Shown here: piece after piece, positions 36,351-45,150 of the stretch
Layout of the letters: every line of letters begins with the position of its first letter
Numbering within the stretch: position 1 is the stretch's first letter
Assembly (NCBI RefSeq): GCF_015546965.1
Contig: NZ_JADMUF010000004.1
Location: 62,001-126,000, forward strand
DNA: 64,000 nucleotides
Reading direction: 5' to 3'
Source: Collinsella aerofaciens
GTDB lineage: Bacteria > Actinomycetota > Coriobacteriia > Coriobacteriales > Coriobacteriaceae
Translations under genes and position numbers: made by a program
The notes under the pieces: model-generated
What the model was told of the DNA's origin: nothing
Seen by the model: only the letters and a program-made list of their open reading frames with translations
Database searches by the model: none

Positions 36351-36455
36351 GCACGCGCGGCGCAAATGCCTTCTACCGTCCGCACCGCGCGTGCGCCTAC
36401 GGACCTTAAACCGAACCTCATACGAGTCAAGAAACGCGATGACGGATGAGTCCGC
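36312..36455 (-). pseudogene. Truncated duplicate of the small toxin-like gene
   Basis: The frame reads SSVIAFLDSYEVRFKVRRRT and continues with RGADGRRHLR, almost identical to the C-terminal two thirds of the 50-residue protein at 35875, but the N-terminal MLKFLNVLAALAAVG part is missing and replaced by unrelated sequence ending near the pilin terminator. No start codon with a ribosome site is present at the expected place. The accompanying RNA copy is retained, which would fit an orphan antitoxin. Confidence 0.6.
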
Positions 36456-36485
36456 ATCGGACGGTGGAGGCTGTCTGTGTTGTCC

Positions 36486-36524
36486 AAAAAGAACGGGGCA
36501 GACTCCAGCGCGGAGTCTGCCCCG
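36486..36524 (-). terminator. Terminator of the pilin operon
   Basis: A perfect 13-bp stem (36512-36524 with 36494-36506, loop of five) followed on the minus strand by TTCTTTTT. It is about 100 bases after the backbone pilin stop and separates the pilins from the sortase. Confidence 0.92.
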
Positions 36525-36624
36525 AAAAGAGAATGGCAAAGCAAGAACGTGGATGGACGAGAAAAGTGTCCGCAAGTCTCATGGCCATCACATCCCACCT
36601 GCCAAAGGGGTGGGTGAACTAGCG

Positions 36625-38391
36625 TTACTCCTGCTCGGACTCCTCGGCCTGCTTACGGCTGCGGATGAGGTGCGCCACGCCAATGCACAGCACCGCGCCA
36701 CCAGCGATCCAAGTGAAGGTCACACCGTTAAGACCGGTGAGCGGGAGGCCAGAGCCCTTCTTGTTCTTGATGGTGACGGGAATCATGGTCGTGGTCGTGC
36801 CATCTTCAATCTTGGCAGTGACCATATCGGAAACAGGAGTCACGCTGAGCTTTTTAAGCGTGCCGTCTGCATTGAATTCAGGCGTCACCGTGATTTCGAA
36901 GTCGGCGATGGTGTTGTAGCCCGCAGGCGTCTTGCTCTCGGAAATCAGGTATGTGCCCGCAACAAGCCCGGGAATAGAGACCGTGTTGTGCTCCCCCGTG
37001 GTTTCAAACGTATAGGCGTCGTTTGCGTTGTTGCTAAAGCTGCCATCTTGCTTCAACCATTTTTCAACGGTTTTATTAGGCCCTTCCTTGATCATTTTGA
37101 CCGTAAAGCCAGCAAGGAGGTTCGCAGAGGGGTTTTCCGGGTCAATCTTAGTGACATCGAAGCCAAAGACGTAATCAGAGACCTTCTTGGATTCGGAAGT
37201 GCCGGTGCCGTTAGACATAGGATCGTTGGAATAGACAAGTTTGACCTCATTGGTGTTACCGGCAGTCGTGTACTCGGCCTCGCTGGTGAGTGTAGCCTGA
37301 TAGGTCACAACGACATTTTTAATGTCACCGGCTGCAATGCTAGCGTCGTTGGTATCTTCGATGGCCTTAAGGTCAGCAAAAGAGACCTTGAGCAGTTCTG
37401 TCTTGGAATTCTTGTCCTTGGTCGCAGTTGCCGTATAGCCCTTGCTAGCATCATACTTGACCTCAGCATGAGTGTCGTCTTTTTTAACGATATAAACCTT
37501 AAGATTCAACGGGTTGTCATTGGCATCCTTCACAACATCCAGACCTTTGCTCAGCGTATCTTGGAATTCGTACTGATATGTATCATACGATGCAATATTG
37601 TCCGCAACAGTACCAGTCAACTTGTAGTCGATTACCTGCCCAATCCAGGCATCGCCCATGTTCTTCCAGTCATCCGTTGAAGCGCTATCGGCCGTCTTGT
37701 CCTTAGTGTCATCGAGGATCTGCTTGCTGACGGTAGGAATGCTGGTCTTCTCGGCAACGACCACGGGATTACCGCCAACAACAGCAAAAATCGGAGAAGT
37801 ACCAGTGTTCTTCTTGTTCTCGGTCAACTGGCCAATGCCGGTGTCATCGGTCAGGAAGAGGTAATAGCCCGTGTTGGAAGTATTGTCAGCATTCATAGGC
37901 TTAAAAGCAGTGCCCGCGCTAAACGAATTGCCCGTCGGCGTGACCTTGTCCTTAACAACCTTGGCAATTTTATTGAGAACGCTGTCCTTGTCGACACGTG
38001 TCGTCTTGGTGGTACCCTGCACATTCTTGGTCAACCAGTTGGCGACATCCTCCGGACTGGCACCGTCCTGCAACGCAGTGTCATTAATGGCTTCGATAAT
38101 GGCCTTCTGGGCGTCAGCGTCTACGCCGTCGGCCCAATTGACGTTGGAGACGATCTTATCAGTCGCCCCCGCCTCAGTAGAATCCACAACATCGGCTTTA
38201 AAGATCTGGTATGCCTTGAAAGTGGTGGCCGCGTTGTCCTTATTCTGCGTGATGGTGATGCTGTTATTCGGAAGCGTCGTAGTACCCTCAGCGAACGCCA
38301 TGGTCACCGGGGCCATCACGCCGCCGAAGCTCAGCGCTGCTGTGAGGCCGGCGGTTACTGCCAGGCGTGCGATGTTCTTGCTCATGCTCAT
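36625..38391 (-). CDS. Backbone pilin, isopeptide-forming, LPLTG-anchored
   Basis: 588 residues. Signal peptide about 1-33 (IARLAVTAGLTAALSFGGVM ... FAEG). Isopeptide-type domains follow: TFKAYQIFKADVV in the first, IPTVSKQIL (a lysine typical of pilin polymerisation or isopeptide bonds), FGFDVTKID and the E-box YLISESKTPAGYN near residue 500. The C-terminus has LPLTGLNG, a hydrophobic segment and RSRKQAEESEQE, a complete sortase signal. It is third in the pilus operon and probably the polymer shaft. The ATG at 38391 is chosen for AGAGGAAAAGAAG upstream; the frame is open 22 codons further. Confidence 0.92.
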   Translation of the reverse strand: MSMSKNIARLAVTAGLTAALSFGGVMAPVTMAFAEGTTTLPNNSITITQNKDNAATTFKAYQIFKADVVDSTEAGATDKIVSNVNWADGVDADAQKAIIEAINDTALQDGASPEDVANWLTKNVQGTTKTTRVDKDSVLNKIAKVVKDKVTPTGNSFSAGTAFKPMNADNTSNTGYYLFLTDDTGIGQLTENKKNTGTSPIFAVVGGNPVVVAEKTSIPTVSKQILDDTKDKTADSASTDDWKNMGDAWIGQVIDYKLTGTVADNIASYDTYQYEFQDTLSKGLDVVKDANDNPLNLKVYIVKKDDTHAEVKYDASKGYTATATKDKNSKTELLKVSFADLKAIEDTNDASIAAGDIKNVVVTYQATLTSEAEYTTAGNTNEVKLVYSNDPMSNGTGTSESKKVSDYVFGFDVTKIDPENPSANLLAGFTVKMIKEGPNKTVEKWLKQDGSFSNNANDAYTFETTGEHNTVSIPGLVAGTYLISESKTPAGYNTIADFEITVTPEFNADGTLKKLSVTPVSDMVTAKIEDGTTTTMIPVTIKNKKGSGLPLTGLNGVTFTWIAGGAVLCIGVAHLIRSRKQAEESEQE

Positions 38392-38499
38392 CTTCTTTTC
38401 CTCTGCTTTCCTTTTGATTTCCATTCGATCGGTCATCATCTGTCTGTGTCTTAGCATCTACTTCGCTACGTCTCGCCCCGCTCTCTGTGGGGCTGCCAG

Positions 38500-40158
38500 C
38501 TACTCTTTATGGCTGCCACCTCCCCGCTTGACCAGGAGCGCGACCACGATGAGCGCGGCTCCGGCGACCGCTGCGGCGGCCGCGGCGTACATTGCCATAT
38601 CGCCAGTCGAGGGCATAAAGCCTCCGGTGGTAATGCTAGGGGGTGTGCCGGTGGGCGTGTTGATGAGCGACGCCTCCAGGCTGCCCGTCGACCCGTCCGC
38701 GCTGTCGGCGCGCAGGGGCGACTCGGCCGTGATGGTGAGCTTGGGCTTGGCGGCGGCCACCTGATCGACGTCCAGGCCCTCGGCCTTGACCGTCACGGAG
38801 CGCGTTCCCTCAAAGGCGGTGTAGCCCTTGGGCGCCTTGAGCTCGCGGACCTCCAGCTTGCCCGAGTCCACGCCCGAGACGGTCACGCGGCCGTCCTCGC
38901 CCGTGGTGACGGTGGCCTTGCCCTCCGCATCCCACGTGCCGTCGGCCGCCAGCGTGCGGCCGCGGTCGTCGGCGATGCTCAGGACCGCCCCGGCAAGCGG
39001 CTTGTCGCCGTCGCTGCCGCGCTTGGTGAGCGCGAGATCCCAGGTGTAGGCGCACGCATCGTCGCTCGGCGTGCGGGTAAAGCCGGCCTCGCCGGACTGG
39101 TCGGCAAAGGGAGAGCGCGGGTAGCGCAGGTAGACCTCGTTGGGGTTGCCCTTCGCGATGCCGTGGTTGCACGCGCTGTTGAGCGGCGCGTTGTACACGG
39201 CGACCACGCGGGCGCCCGCGGCAAGGGCGTCGGCCCCGCCGAGCGCGGCGATGAGGTCACCGGTGCGCACGGTGAAGGTCTTGCCGTCGGCCGCTACCTT
39301 GGTGGCGCACTGAGCCGTGATGTCGGTCCAACCCTTCGCGGGTTCGGTGCCGGCGCGGCCGTCCTTGTCGGCCGACACGACGTCGAAGCCGCCGTCCGCG
39401 CCCGCCGCCACGTACACGCGCATGCTCGCGGCCACCTTGGAGGGGTCGAGCCCCGCGCTCATGGTGTCGACGAACTGCACCGTATAGGTGTCGTAGGCGG
39501 TAAGACCCGCCGGGACCGTGGCGGAGAGGCGCCAGTACAGGTCGTCGGCGACCGTGGCGTCGGCGGCCTTCTGCCATGCGGCGGTGCTGTCCTCCAGCAC
39601 GTGCTTGGCGACCTTGGGGGTCGCGGCCTTGGGCTTGACGGTGACGGCGCTGCCGCCAACCAGCGCCATGATCGGCGCGGTGCCGGCTTCGTTCTGGGAA
39701 ATGGCGTCGTCGTCGGCGACGATGAGCCAGTAGCCACAGGGCAGCTCGGCCGTCGTGCCCGCGTTAAGGGTCGCAGGCCTGGCGCCAGAGCTCTGGAGGG
39801 AACGAGCGAGCTGTGCGCTCAGCGCGCTCGTAAGGTGGGAATCGGCGTTGAGCCACTCGGCAGCTTCCTGCGCGGTGGTCTTGGAATTGGGCATGCCCGC
39901 GCTGTGCAGCACAGGCAGGACGGCGTCGCTTGCCCAAGCGAGGTCGGTGGCGATCTTGGCGTCGTTGTCACCGTCGACGACATTGGCGCTAAAGATCTGG
40001 TAGGCGTCGTAGCTGCTCGCCACGGTGCCGCTCACCGTAATGGAACCGGTCGAGGTCGGCGCGGCCTGCGCGGAAGCGGGGAACACGACCGCGCAGGTGC
40101 CGATCAAGAGGGCGAGCAGCGCAAACAAGATCGGGAAGGAGCTAAACTTCTTATTCAC
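38500..40158 (-). CDS. Second pilin/ancillary isopeptide protein, MPSTG-anchored
   Basis: 552 residues from GTG at 40158, eight bases after GGAGG and overlapping the upstream gene by eight bases. Signal peptide about 1-33 ending in ASAQAAP. The N-terminal domain has SSYDAYQIFSANVVDGDND, the same fold as the backbone pilin; a Cna-B domain follows with LAGAVLSIADDRG and E-box LEVRELKAPKGYTAF near residue 455. The sorting signal is MPSTG rather than LPLTG, followed by a hydrophobic stretch and KRGGGSHKE. The different pentapeptide may decide whether it is polymerised or used as the wall-anchored base. GC content is higher than in the flanking pilin genes. Confidence 0.88.
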   Translation of the reverse strand: MNKKFSSFPILFALLALLIGTCAVVFPASAQAAPTSTGSITVSGTVASSYDAYQIFSANVVDGDNDAKIATDLAWASDAVLPVLHSAGMPNSKTTAQEAAEWLNADSHLTSALSAQLARSLQSSGARPATLNAGTTAELPCGYWLIVADDDAISQNEAGTAPIMALVGGSAVTVKPKAATPKVAKHVLEDSTAAWQKAADATVADDLYWRLSATVPAGLTAYDTYTVQFVDTMSAGLDPSKVAASMRVYVAAGADGGFDVVSADKDGRAGTEPAKGWTDITAQCATKVAADGKTFTVRTGDLIAALGGADALAAGARVVAVYNAPLNSACNHGIAKGNPNEVYLRYPRSPFADQSGEAGFTRTPSDDACAYTWDLALTKRGSDGDKPLAGAVLSIADDRGRTLAADGTWDAEGKATVTTGEDGRVTVSGVDSGKLEVRELKAPKGYTAFEGTRSVTVKAEGLDVDQVAAAKPKLTITAESPLRADSADGSTGSLEASLINTPTGTPPSITTGGFMPSTGDMAMYAAAAAAVAGAALIVVALLVKRGGGSHKE

Positions 40159-43100
40159 GACGCTCACCTCCCTTCGCATTCGCCTTGCGACGAATGTGCA
40201 TCCAGGCCGCAGCAGCGCAAAGCACCGCCGCACCGGCAAGGTACGTCAGAGTGACGCCCGACATACCAGAAAGGGGCAAAGAGGTGGAGTAGGTGTTGGT
40301 GAAGACCGGAACGCTCTGGTTCTTACCAGTGGCTTCGTCCTTAGCTGGAACGTAGGTGACCTGCTTTTGCTCATTCTCGGGGATATCCTTGTCATCGGCA
40401 TTGACGATCTTGGTGTAGGTCACATCGCACTTGATCGTCTTATCAGACTGATCAGTTGCCGTGACCGTGATCTTGTAGACCGACTTGTCGTATTTGTAGT
40501 TCGTGAACGGTGTGGTCGGCTGCTGTTCGCGAACGTAATAGGTGAAGGTCTTAGAAGCGCCACGACCAGTAGGGTCCTTGCCCTTGTTGAGGTCATTAAG
40601 TTTGTACGTGATTTTATCGACAAAACTCAGAGTCTGGGGGTTATTGGTACCGTCGGCCGTTGTCTTCACCGTCTTGGCGTCTTCAAACTTCTCGTTATCC
40701 GCAAACTCGAGCGTAAACTCCTTCATCTCGCCACCCTTAACGACCTTAGTCGCCTTAGGAGTCCAAGAGCCGGTAGATTCGTACGGAGTGTACACGTTGG
40801 TGAAGGTCTTTTCCTCATTGGAGCCAGCGACCACATAATAATAGCCGTCAGAATCTGCCCGCACAGGACGCGGATTGCTAGTTAAATCACCGGAGTGCTT
40901 GGTTACAGTCATGCCCTTGATCGTGTAGTTATGGACTGTAAGCTGTTTGGTCTCGGTCGCATTATCCTGAATCGGAACAGACATGAGCACATCTGGCTTG
41001 CCTTCTGCGAGTTCAACCGTAATCTCGTACACGGCCGGGTCGTACGTGATGTCGGAATCAGTGCCAACATTTTCAACCAAATAGTATGTAATCGTGCCAG
41101 TCGTACCGTTCGCTGTGAACTGCTCACCAAGGTCAAACTTGATGATGCCACTTGCATCATTACTCGCAGTTCCAACCTCGGTGCAAGCGTCAGGAGTGAA
41201 TACCCCGCGAGCGATAGGATCACTCGAATCCTTGCGGTAGACCGTAAAGGTGAAATCCCCAGCCTTAAGCTCACGGCCGGTCAACTTCTTGGTCGCCTTC
41301 AGCTTAAGGCTCGGGTAGACGTACGTATCCGCAGGCACGCCTAGGTACAAGTCGCCATTCGACATGATGCCGCCACCATGGTCCCAGGAATAGTTGCCCG
41401 TGATGAAAGTTCTGGCAGCTTTCTGCGCATTATTCGCTTCATCACTTCCAACTTGGACAGCCGAAGTCAGACCGACGCTCCGATAAATCTTCACGCCGCC
41501 ATTGGCAGGGATCTTGATAGCCTCATAGAGTTCGTCGTTATCACTGAGTTCTTTGTTATCACTGCGTTCTTTGCTTCCCGAATACTTGGCGTCTCCGTCG
41601 CCGAGCATCTTGCCGATTACCGCCGCAAGCGGTTCCTGATGGCCAGCCGCTGCCGCAAGGAAGAAATCGGCATGACCGTTCTCGCGAAACACCTTCGAGT
41701 TGTATGCATCTTTATCTTGATTCTTACCACTACCACCACCTGAAAGATGGGGTTTAAGGTCATTGCCGGTATTCTTCTCTTTGTCGTAAGCATTTCCTTT
41801 TTCAAAATGAACTTCGTCATGCTCAGCGCCAGCAGACGAATTGTCAAAGATTGCCGTGCCCTCAGTGTTCGTTACCAACGTCTTGCCCGTGGGGCAGACT
41901 GCAACGCCACCGCCGTAGCCGCCAGCTGTATTGGCGCTAATGTACGAGTTATATATGAATAGCCTACCAGCAGTATATTCCTTGCCTTGATTTGAGTTTC
42001 CCTGAACAAAGATGCCGCCGCCACCCCAGTCAAAGCGAGACATGCAGTGATTGTTAGTGATATAGACTTTATTGTTTTCAGTGCCGTTAATCATCGCGTC
42101 GACCATCTGGCCAACGCGGATACCAGCGCCCTCAGATCGGAAGCTCACATTAGAGGCAATTGTTCCTCCCGTAATGTTGAGCCAAGCCGTATCCTTGCGA
42201 GACCAGTCTTGTCGACCAACATCGGTAACGTAAACGCCACCGCCAGCTTCCTCGGAATAGTTGCCAGTAATCTGGCCACCGGAAATGGTGACATGGGCGC
42301 CGTTATTGGCAGCAAGCCCAGCGCCACCGTGGTTACCGCTGCCATCTTCGCCGCAGAATTTAGCCATTCTATTATTCGTGATGTAACCGCCGGAAACAGC
42401 AACGCTTCCGCCTACGGCCATAATACCGCCGCCATAGCCAGCCTGATCGTTTGCCCCATTGAATGTCGCGTTGCCCGAAATGACAGCGTTTTCAGAAATA
42501 GAAACGTTCGAGTAAGCCGAGTACACGCCGGCGCCCTGGGGGGCGTAGTTTGCAGCGATAACACCACCGGTCAGATTAAGGGTCGAAGCATTGCCATTCG
42601 CATTAACCATAATGCCCGCGCCTTGGCTCTTAGAGGAAGCACCGCAAACGTAGCCACCGCTCATATTGACGGTCGAGCCGTTCTCGGCATAGATGAGACT
42701 GCCGACATTGCAGCCCTCTTTCTGCGTAAGCGTACCGCCCTGAAGGTTAAACTTGCCGCCCTCATAGACGTTAATGAGCTTCAATGCGGAATCCTTGGGC
42801 GCAGTTGAGACAATTGCACCCTTGATGTTGACCTCATATGTTTTAAGCGTTTCCGTCGTGCCCGTACCCGTACCGTTAACGGACGACGTGGTTACGCAAT
42901 AGGTGAGCTTGTTCGGGATGTCGTTGTCATAGCCGACCTTGCCATTTTTGCCATAATAATCGGGAGTGAACTTCTGGCCTTGATCATCCAGCACCACGCT
43001 TGGTAAGGGCCCATCACCAGCCTGATTAGGATTATCCGTAATTGTAAACTCGGCACCATTACTCACACTGAAAAGCGGCTTGTTCTGGTTTTCGCCCGAG

Positions 43101-43655
43101 TGCTTTATTTTGAAGCCATTAAGATTAAGGGTGATATTGCTTCCGCTATTCCTGAGAAAAATCTCGCCGTTGTACTCGATGTTCTGCATCAGCATGAAAC
43201 TGGCGGACTTACCCTCCTGAACACCCTCAAGTTTACTGCGAAGTTCTTCTGTGCTAGTTATTTCCCAAGCAGCCGCTTTAGTTTGCTCGTTTTCCGCAAC
43301 CGCAGCAACGGCTTCACCATCCGAAGTCGTTGTGTCCTCGTTCTGCTGTTCTTCCTCGGACTGTCCCTCAAGTCGGGCATCGTCGCCAGTCTCGTCGCCC
43401 TCGGCGTCGTCGCTATTCTGGTTTTCGGTATCCCCGTTGGTGGTGTTGTCTACATCAGTAGACTCACTTGAGGAACCCCCCCATTACAGTTTCCTCGGTA
43501 GGAGCCGTCTGGGCATCGTTGGCGATGGCCTGGGAGATCGGGGGCATGACGAGCGACAGTACCAGGCTCAAAACGGAGGCTCCGCACAAAACGCCTGCCA
43601 GTACACGGCGCGTCGCTTTATTACTCTGCTTAGTTTTTTCTGAATTCGCTTTCAT
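40151..43655 (-). pseudogene. Large pilus tip adhesin, out of frame at a G7 tract (probably phase-variable)
   Basis: Signal peptide and body are in different frames. From ATG 43655 (GGGGAGGAG upstream) a signal peptide with VLAGVLCGASVLSLVLSLVM runs to ETVMGG and then stops shortly after seven G (43476-43482 on the plus strand). With one G fewer it reads through SSSESTDVDNTNGD into the large frame, giving about 1,167 residues. The body has an acidic linker, a right-handed beta-helix with repeated GGTI/GGGI-type turns (about 150-650), two Spy0128-like isopeptide domains (KATKKLTGRELKAGDF and KATKVVKGGEMKEF), the sorting signal LPLSGMSG, a membrane segment and HIRRKANAKGGERRE. It is first in the pilus operon. 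As sequenced it would be OFF. Confidence 0.85.
43476..43482 (-). repeat. Homopolymeric G7 tract (C7 on the plus strand) at the signal peptide/adhesin junction
   Basis: Seven identical bases exactly where the reading frame of the adhesin changes. Loss of one base (or gain of two) restores a continuous frame, the classic layout of slipped-strand phase variation. A sequencing or assembly error in a homopolymer is the alternative. Confidence 0.75.
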
Positions 43656-43745
43656 CGATGTCTCCTCCCCAAGAGACCGCGATCTTGCTCTTTCACTATC
43701 AAACGTATCTGCGCAATCTGTAATTGCGCACGCTTAGTAATCCAT

Positions 43746-43775
43746 ATTGTAGCAATTGTTTGAACATCTAAGCAA
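43746..43775 (-). promoter_or_regulatory. Candidate promoter of the pilus operon
   Basis: Minus strand: TTGCTT (43770-43775), 18-base spacer, TACAAT (43746-43751). About 90 bases of leader follow, containing an 8-bp hairpin TGCGCAAT/ATTGCGCA (43710-43730) before the adhesin start. Confidence 0.5.
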
Positions 43776-43779
43776 AAAT

Positions 43780-44105
43780 ACCGATAGTTTTGTAGCGAAT
43801 TCTCAATTCTCTTGACATTTGCTCGGATTTACCTTCGTTTATTCGCTATCTATTTTTTGTTTCTGCTGGTAATTTAGTTGCCTATTATTTTTTAATGGCA
43901 TTAGATTTATTTGCACAACATTTTGCTCAAGAGCAAACATCCTGTGAACGGTCGAAAATCGACCGTGAGCGGTAGGTCATTAACCGGGAGGAATAGACTA
44001 CTAAATTGATGGGAATATCTTTAACCCATCGGTAGTTAGAAGCATAATGTTCAGACAACGTTATTTGGGTTTTCGCGCAGATTTTAGGCATCAATTCGCC
44101 CAAAT
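43780..44105. other. AT-rich gene-free stretch between the pilus operon and the HAD gene
   Basis: Visibly richer in A/T than everything around it, with small palindromes such as CGGTCGA-AAA-TCGACCG (about 43958) and TTGCTCAAGAGCAA (about 43922). No frame with a credible ribosome site is seen; a 63-codon frame at 43927-44118 is not convincing. It may be a leftover of an insertion or a binding region for nucleoid proteins. Confidence 0.4.
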
Positions 44106-44110
44106 CGCCT

Positions 44111-44152
44111 GAGACCACCGCAAAGGAGCCTGTCCCCTTTGCGGTGATTCTC
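44111..44152 (-). terminator. Conserved-loop hairpin after the HAD hydrolase gene
   Basis: CACCGCAAAGG (44116-44126) pairs perfectly with 44136-44146, extended by GAGA/TCTC outside. The loop is AGCCTGTCC on the plus strand. It is 9 bases after the gene's stop on the minus strand; the T-run is missing. Confidence 0.6.
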
Positions 44153-44160
44153 CCCCGGCG

Positions 44161-44982
44161 CTACAGCAGATGCTCCTCGATAAAGATCGCGATGCCGTCT
44201 TCGTCGTTGCTGGCGGTTACATAGTCCGCAGCGGCGCGGGTGGCATCGCTGCCGTTTGCCATGGCCACGCCCACGCCGGCGTCAGCCACCATGCAGGTGT
44301 CGTTATCGGCATCGCCAAACACGCAGATGTTCTGGAGCTCCATGCCATTGAGCTCCGCCACGCGCACAAGGCCGCGTGTCTTGGACACGCGCGGATCCAT
44401 GAACTCGTAGAGCCGCTGCGTGGTTTGCAGAGCCGCCGCCTTAACAGTGTCATCGACAAACGTCGACGCCCGCTCAATCACCCGCGGCATTACCTCGGGC
44501 GCCATGGTAAACATCACCTTGGGCTGCGGCTCGCGCAAAAACTCAGCAAAATCGACCACCTGGTAGGGCACGCCGTCGACGCGCGACAGATGCTCGACGC
44601 ACGCGTTGCTCTCGGGCACGTAGAACACGCCGTCTCGGGGGCAGACGGGCGTTGCCGGAAGGTCCGCCATGTGTTTGCAGATGCGCGCGATGGTCTCGCC
44701 CGGCAGCGGATAGCTTAGCTCGTTGATGTCGTGCGCGCGGTCGATGACCTCGGCACCACCGCAGCCCACTAGCACGTCCACCAGGCCTTCGATACCCCAG
44801 AGCTCGTACATGGCCTCGGTCGCGCGGGCGTCGCGCCCGGTGCACAGGCCAAAGAGTACGCCGCGCTTGCGCAGGGCGCGGATCGCCGCCACAGTGCGCG
44901 GGGACACCGTGTGCTGGCTCGTGAGCAGCGTACCGTCGATATCGCAGAGTACGGCTTTAATGTGGCTGAAGGTGGCGTCCAT
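44161..44982 (-). CDS. HAD-superfamily hydrolase, Cof type
   Basis: 273 residues of the Cof/YidA-like IIB group of sugar-phosphate and cofactor phosphatases. Motif I is VLCDIDGTLL with the nucleophile Asp near residue 14, motif II GLCTGRD, and motif IV NICVFGDADNDTCMVADAG near 220. The alpha/beta cap lies between motifs II and III. The substrate cannot be predicted. AGAAAGG precedes the ATG. It is monocistronic, flanked on both sides by hairpins of the conserved-loop family. Confidence 0.9.
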   Translation of the reverse strand: MDATFSHIKAVLCDIDGTLLTSQHTVSPRTVAAIRALRKRGVLFGLCTGRDARATEAMYELWGIEGLVDVLVGCGGAEVIDRAHDINELSYPLPGETIARICKHMADLPATPVCPRDGVFYVPESNACVEHLSRVDGVPYQVVDFAEFLREPQPKVMFTMAPEVMPRVIERASTFVDDTVKAAALQTTQRLYEFMDPRVSKTRGLVRVAELNGMELQNICVFGDADNDTCMVADAGVGVAMANGSDATRAAADYVTASNDEDGIAIFIEEHLL

Positions 44983-45072
44983 GGGGGCCTTTCTGGGTAG
45001 TGTGGCGGTGTTGGATGCGCATTCGCGCGTGCAACATGGTATGTCAAAGTTCGGCCAAAGCCAGCTAGAGCA

Positions 45073-45113
45073 AAAACCACCACAAAGGTGCCTGTCCCCT
45101 TTGTGGTGGTTTT
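45073..45113 (-). terminator. Conserved-loop hairpin and terminator after the MFS gene
   Basis: A perfect 16-bp stem (45073-45088 with 45098-45113); the loop core is GCCTGTCCC on the plus strand. On the minus strand the stem runs into TTTTTGC, so it can work as an intrinsic terminator for the MFS gene that ends at 45151. Confidence 0.75.
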
Positions 45114-45128
45114 GGTGCTAGCGATCCA

Positions 45129-45149
45129 CATCGAATGTTATGATGGTTT
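45129..45149 (-). repeat. Half copy of the 65-nt palindromic element
   Basis: CATCGAATGTTATGATGGTTT matches the right arm of copy 1 (34596-34616) at 20 of 21 positions; the left arm is missing. It directly precedes the MFS stop codon position at 45151 and is followed by the conserved-loop hairpin on the minus strand. Confidence 0.65.
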
Positions 45150-45150
45150 C

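Noticed and set aside
38509-40254. 581-codon plus-strand frame opposite the second pilin
   Set aside because: Antisense artefact; the minus strand has signal peptide, Cna-B domain and MPSTG sorting signal.
43927-44118. 63-codon minus-strand frame in the AT-rich stretch
   Set aside because: No ribosome site at a plausible distance, no family resemblance, starts next to the HAD hairpin.
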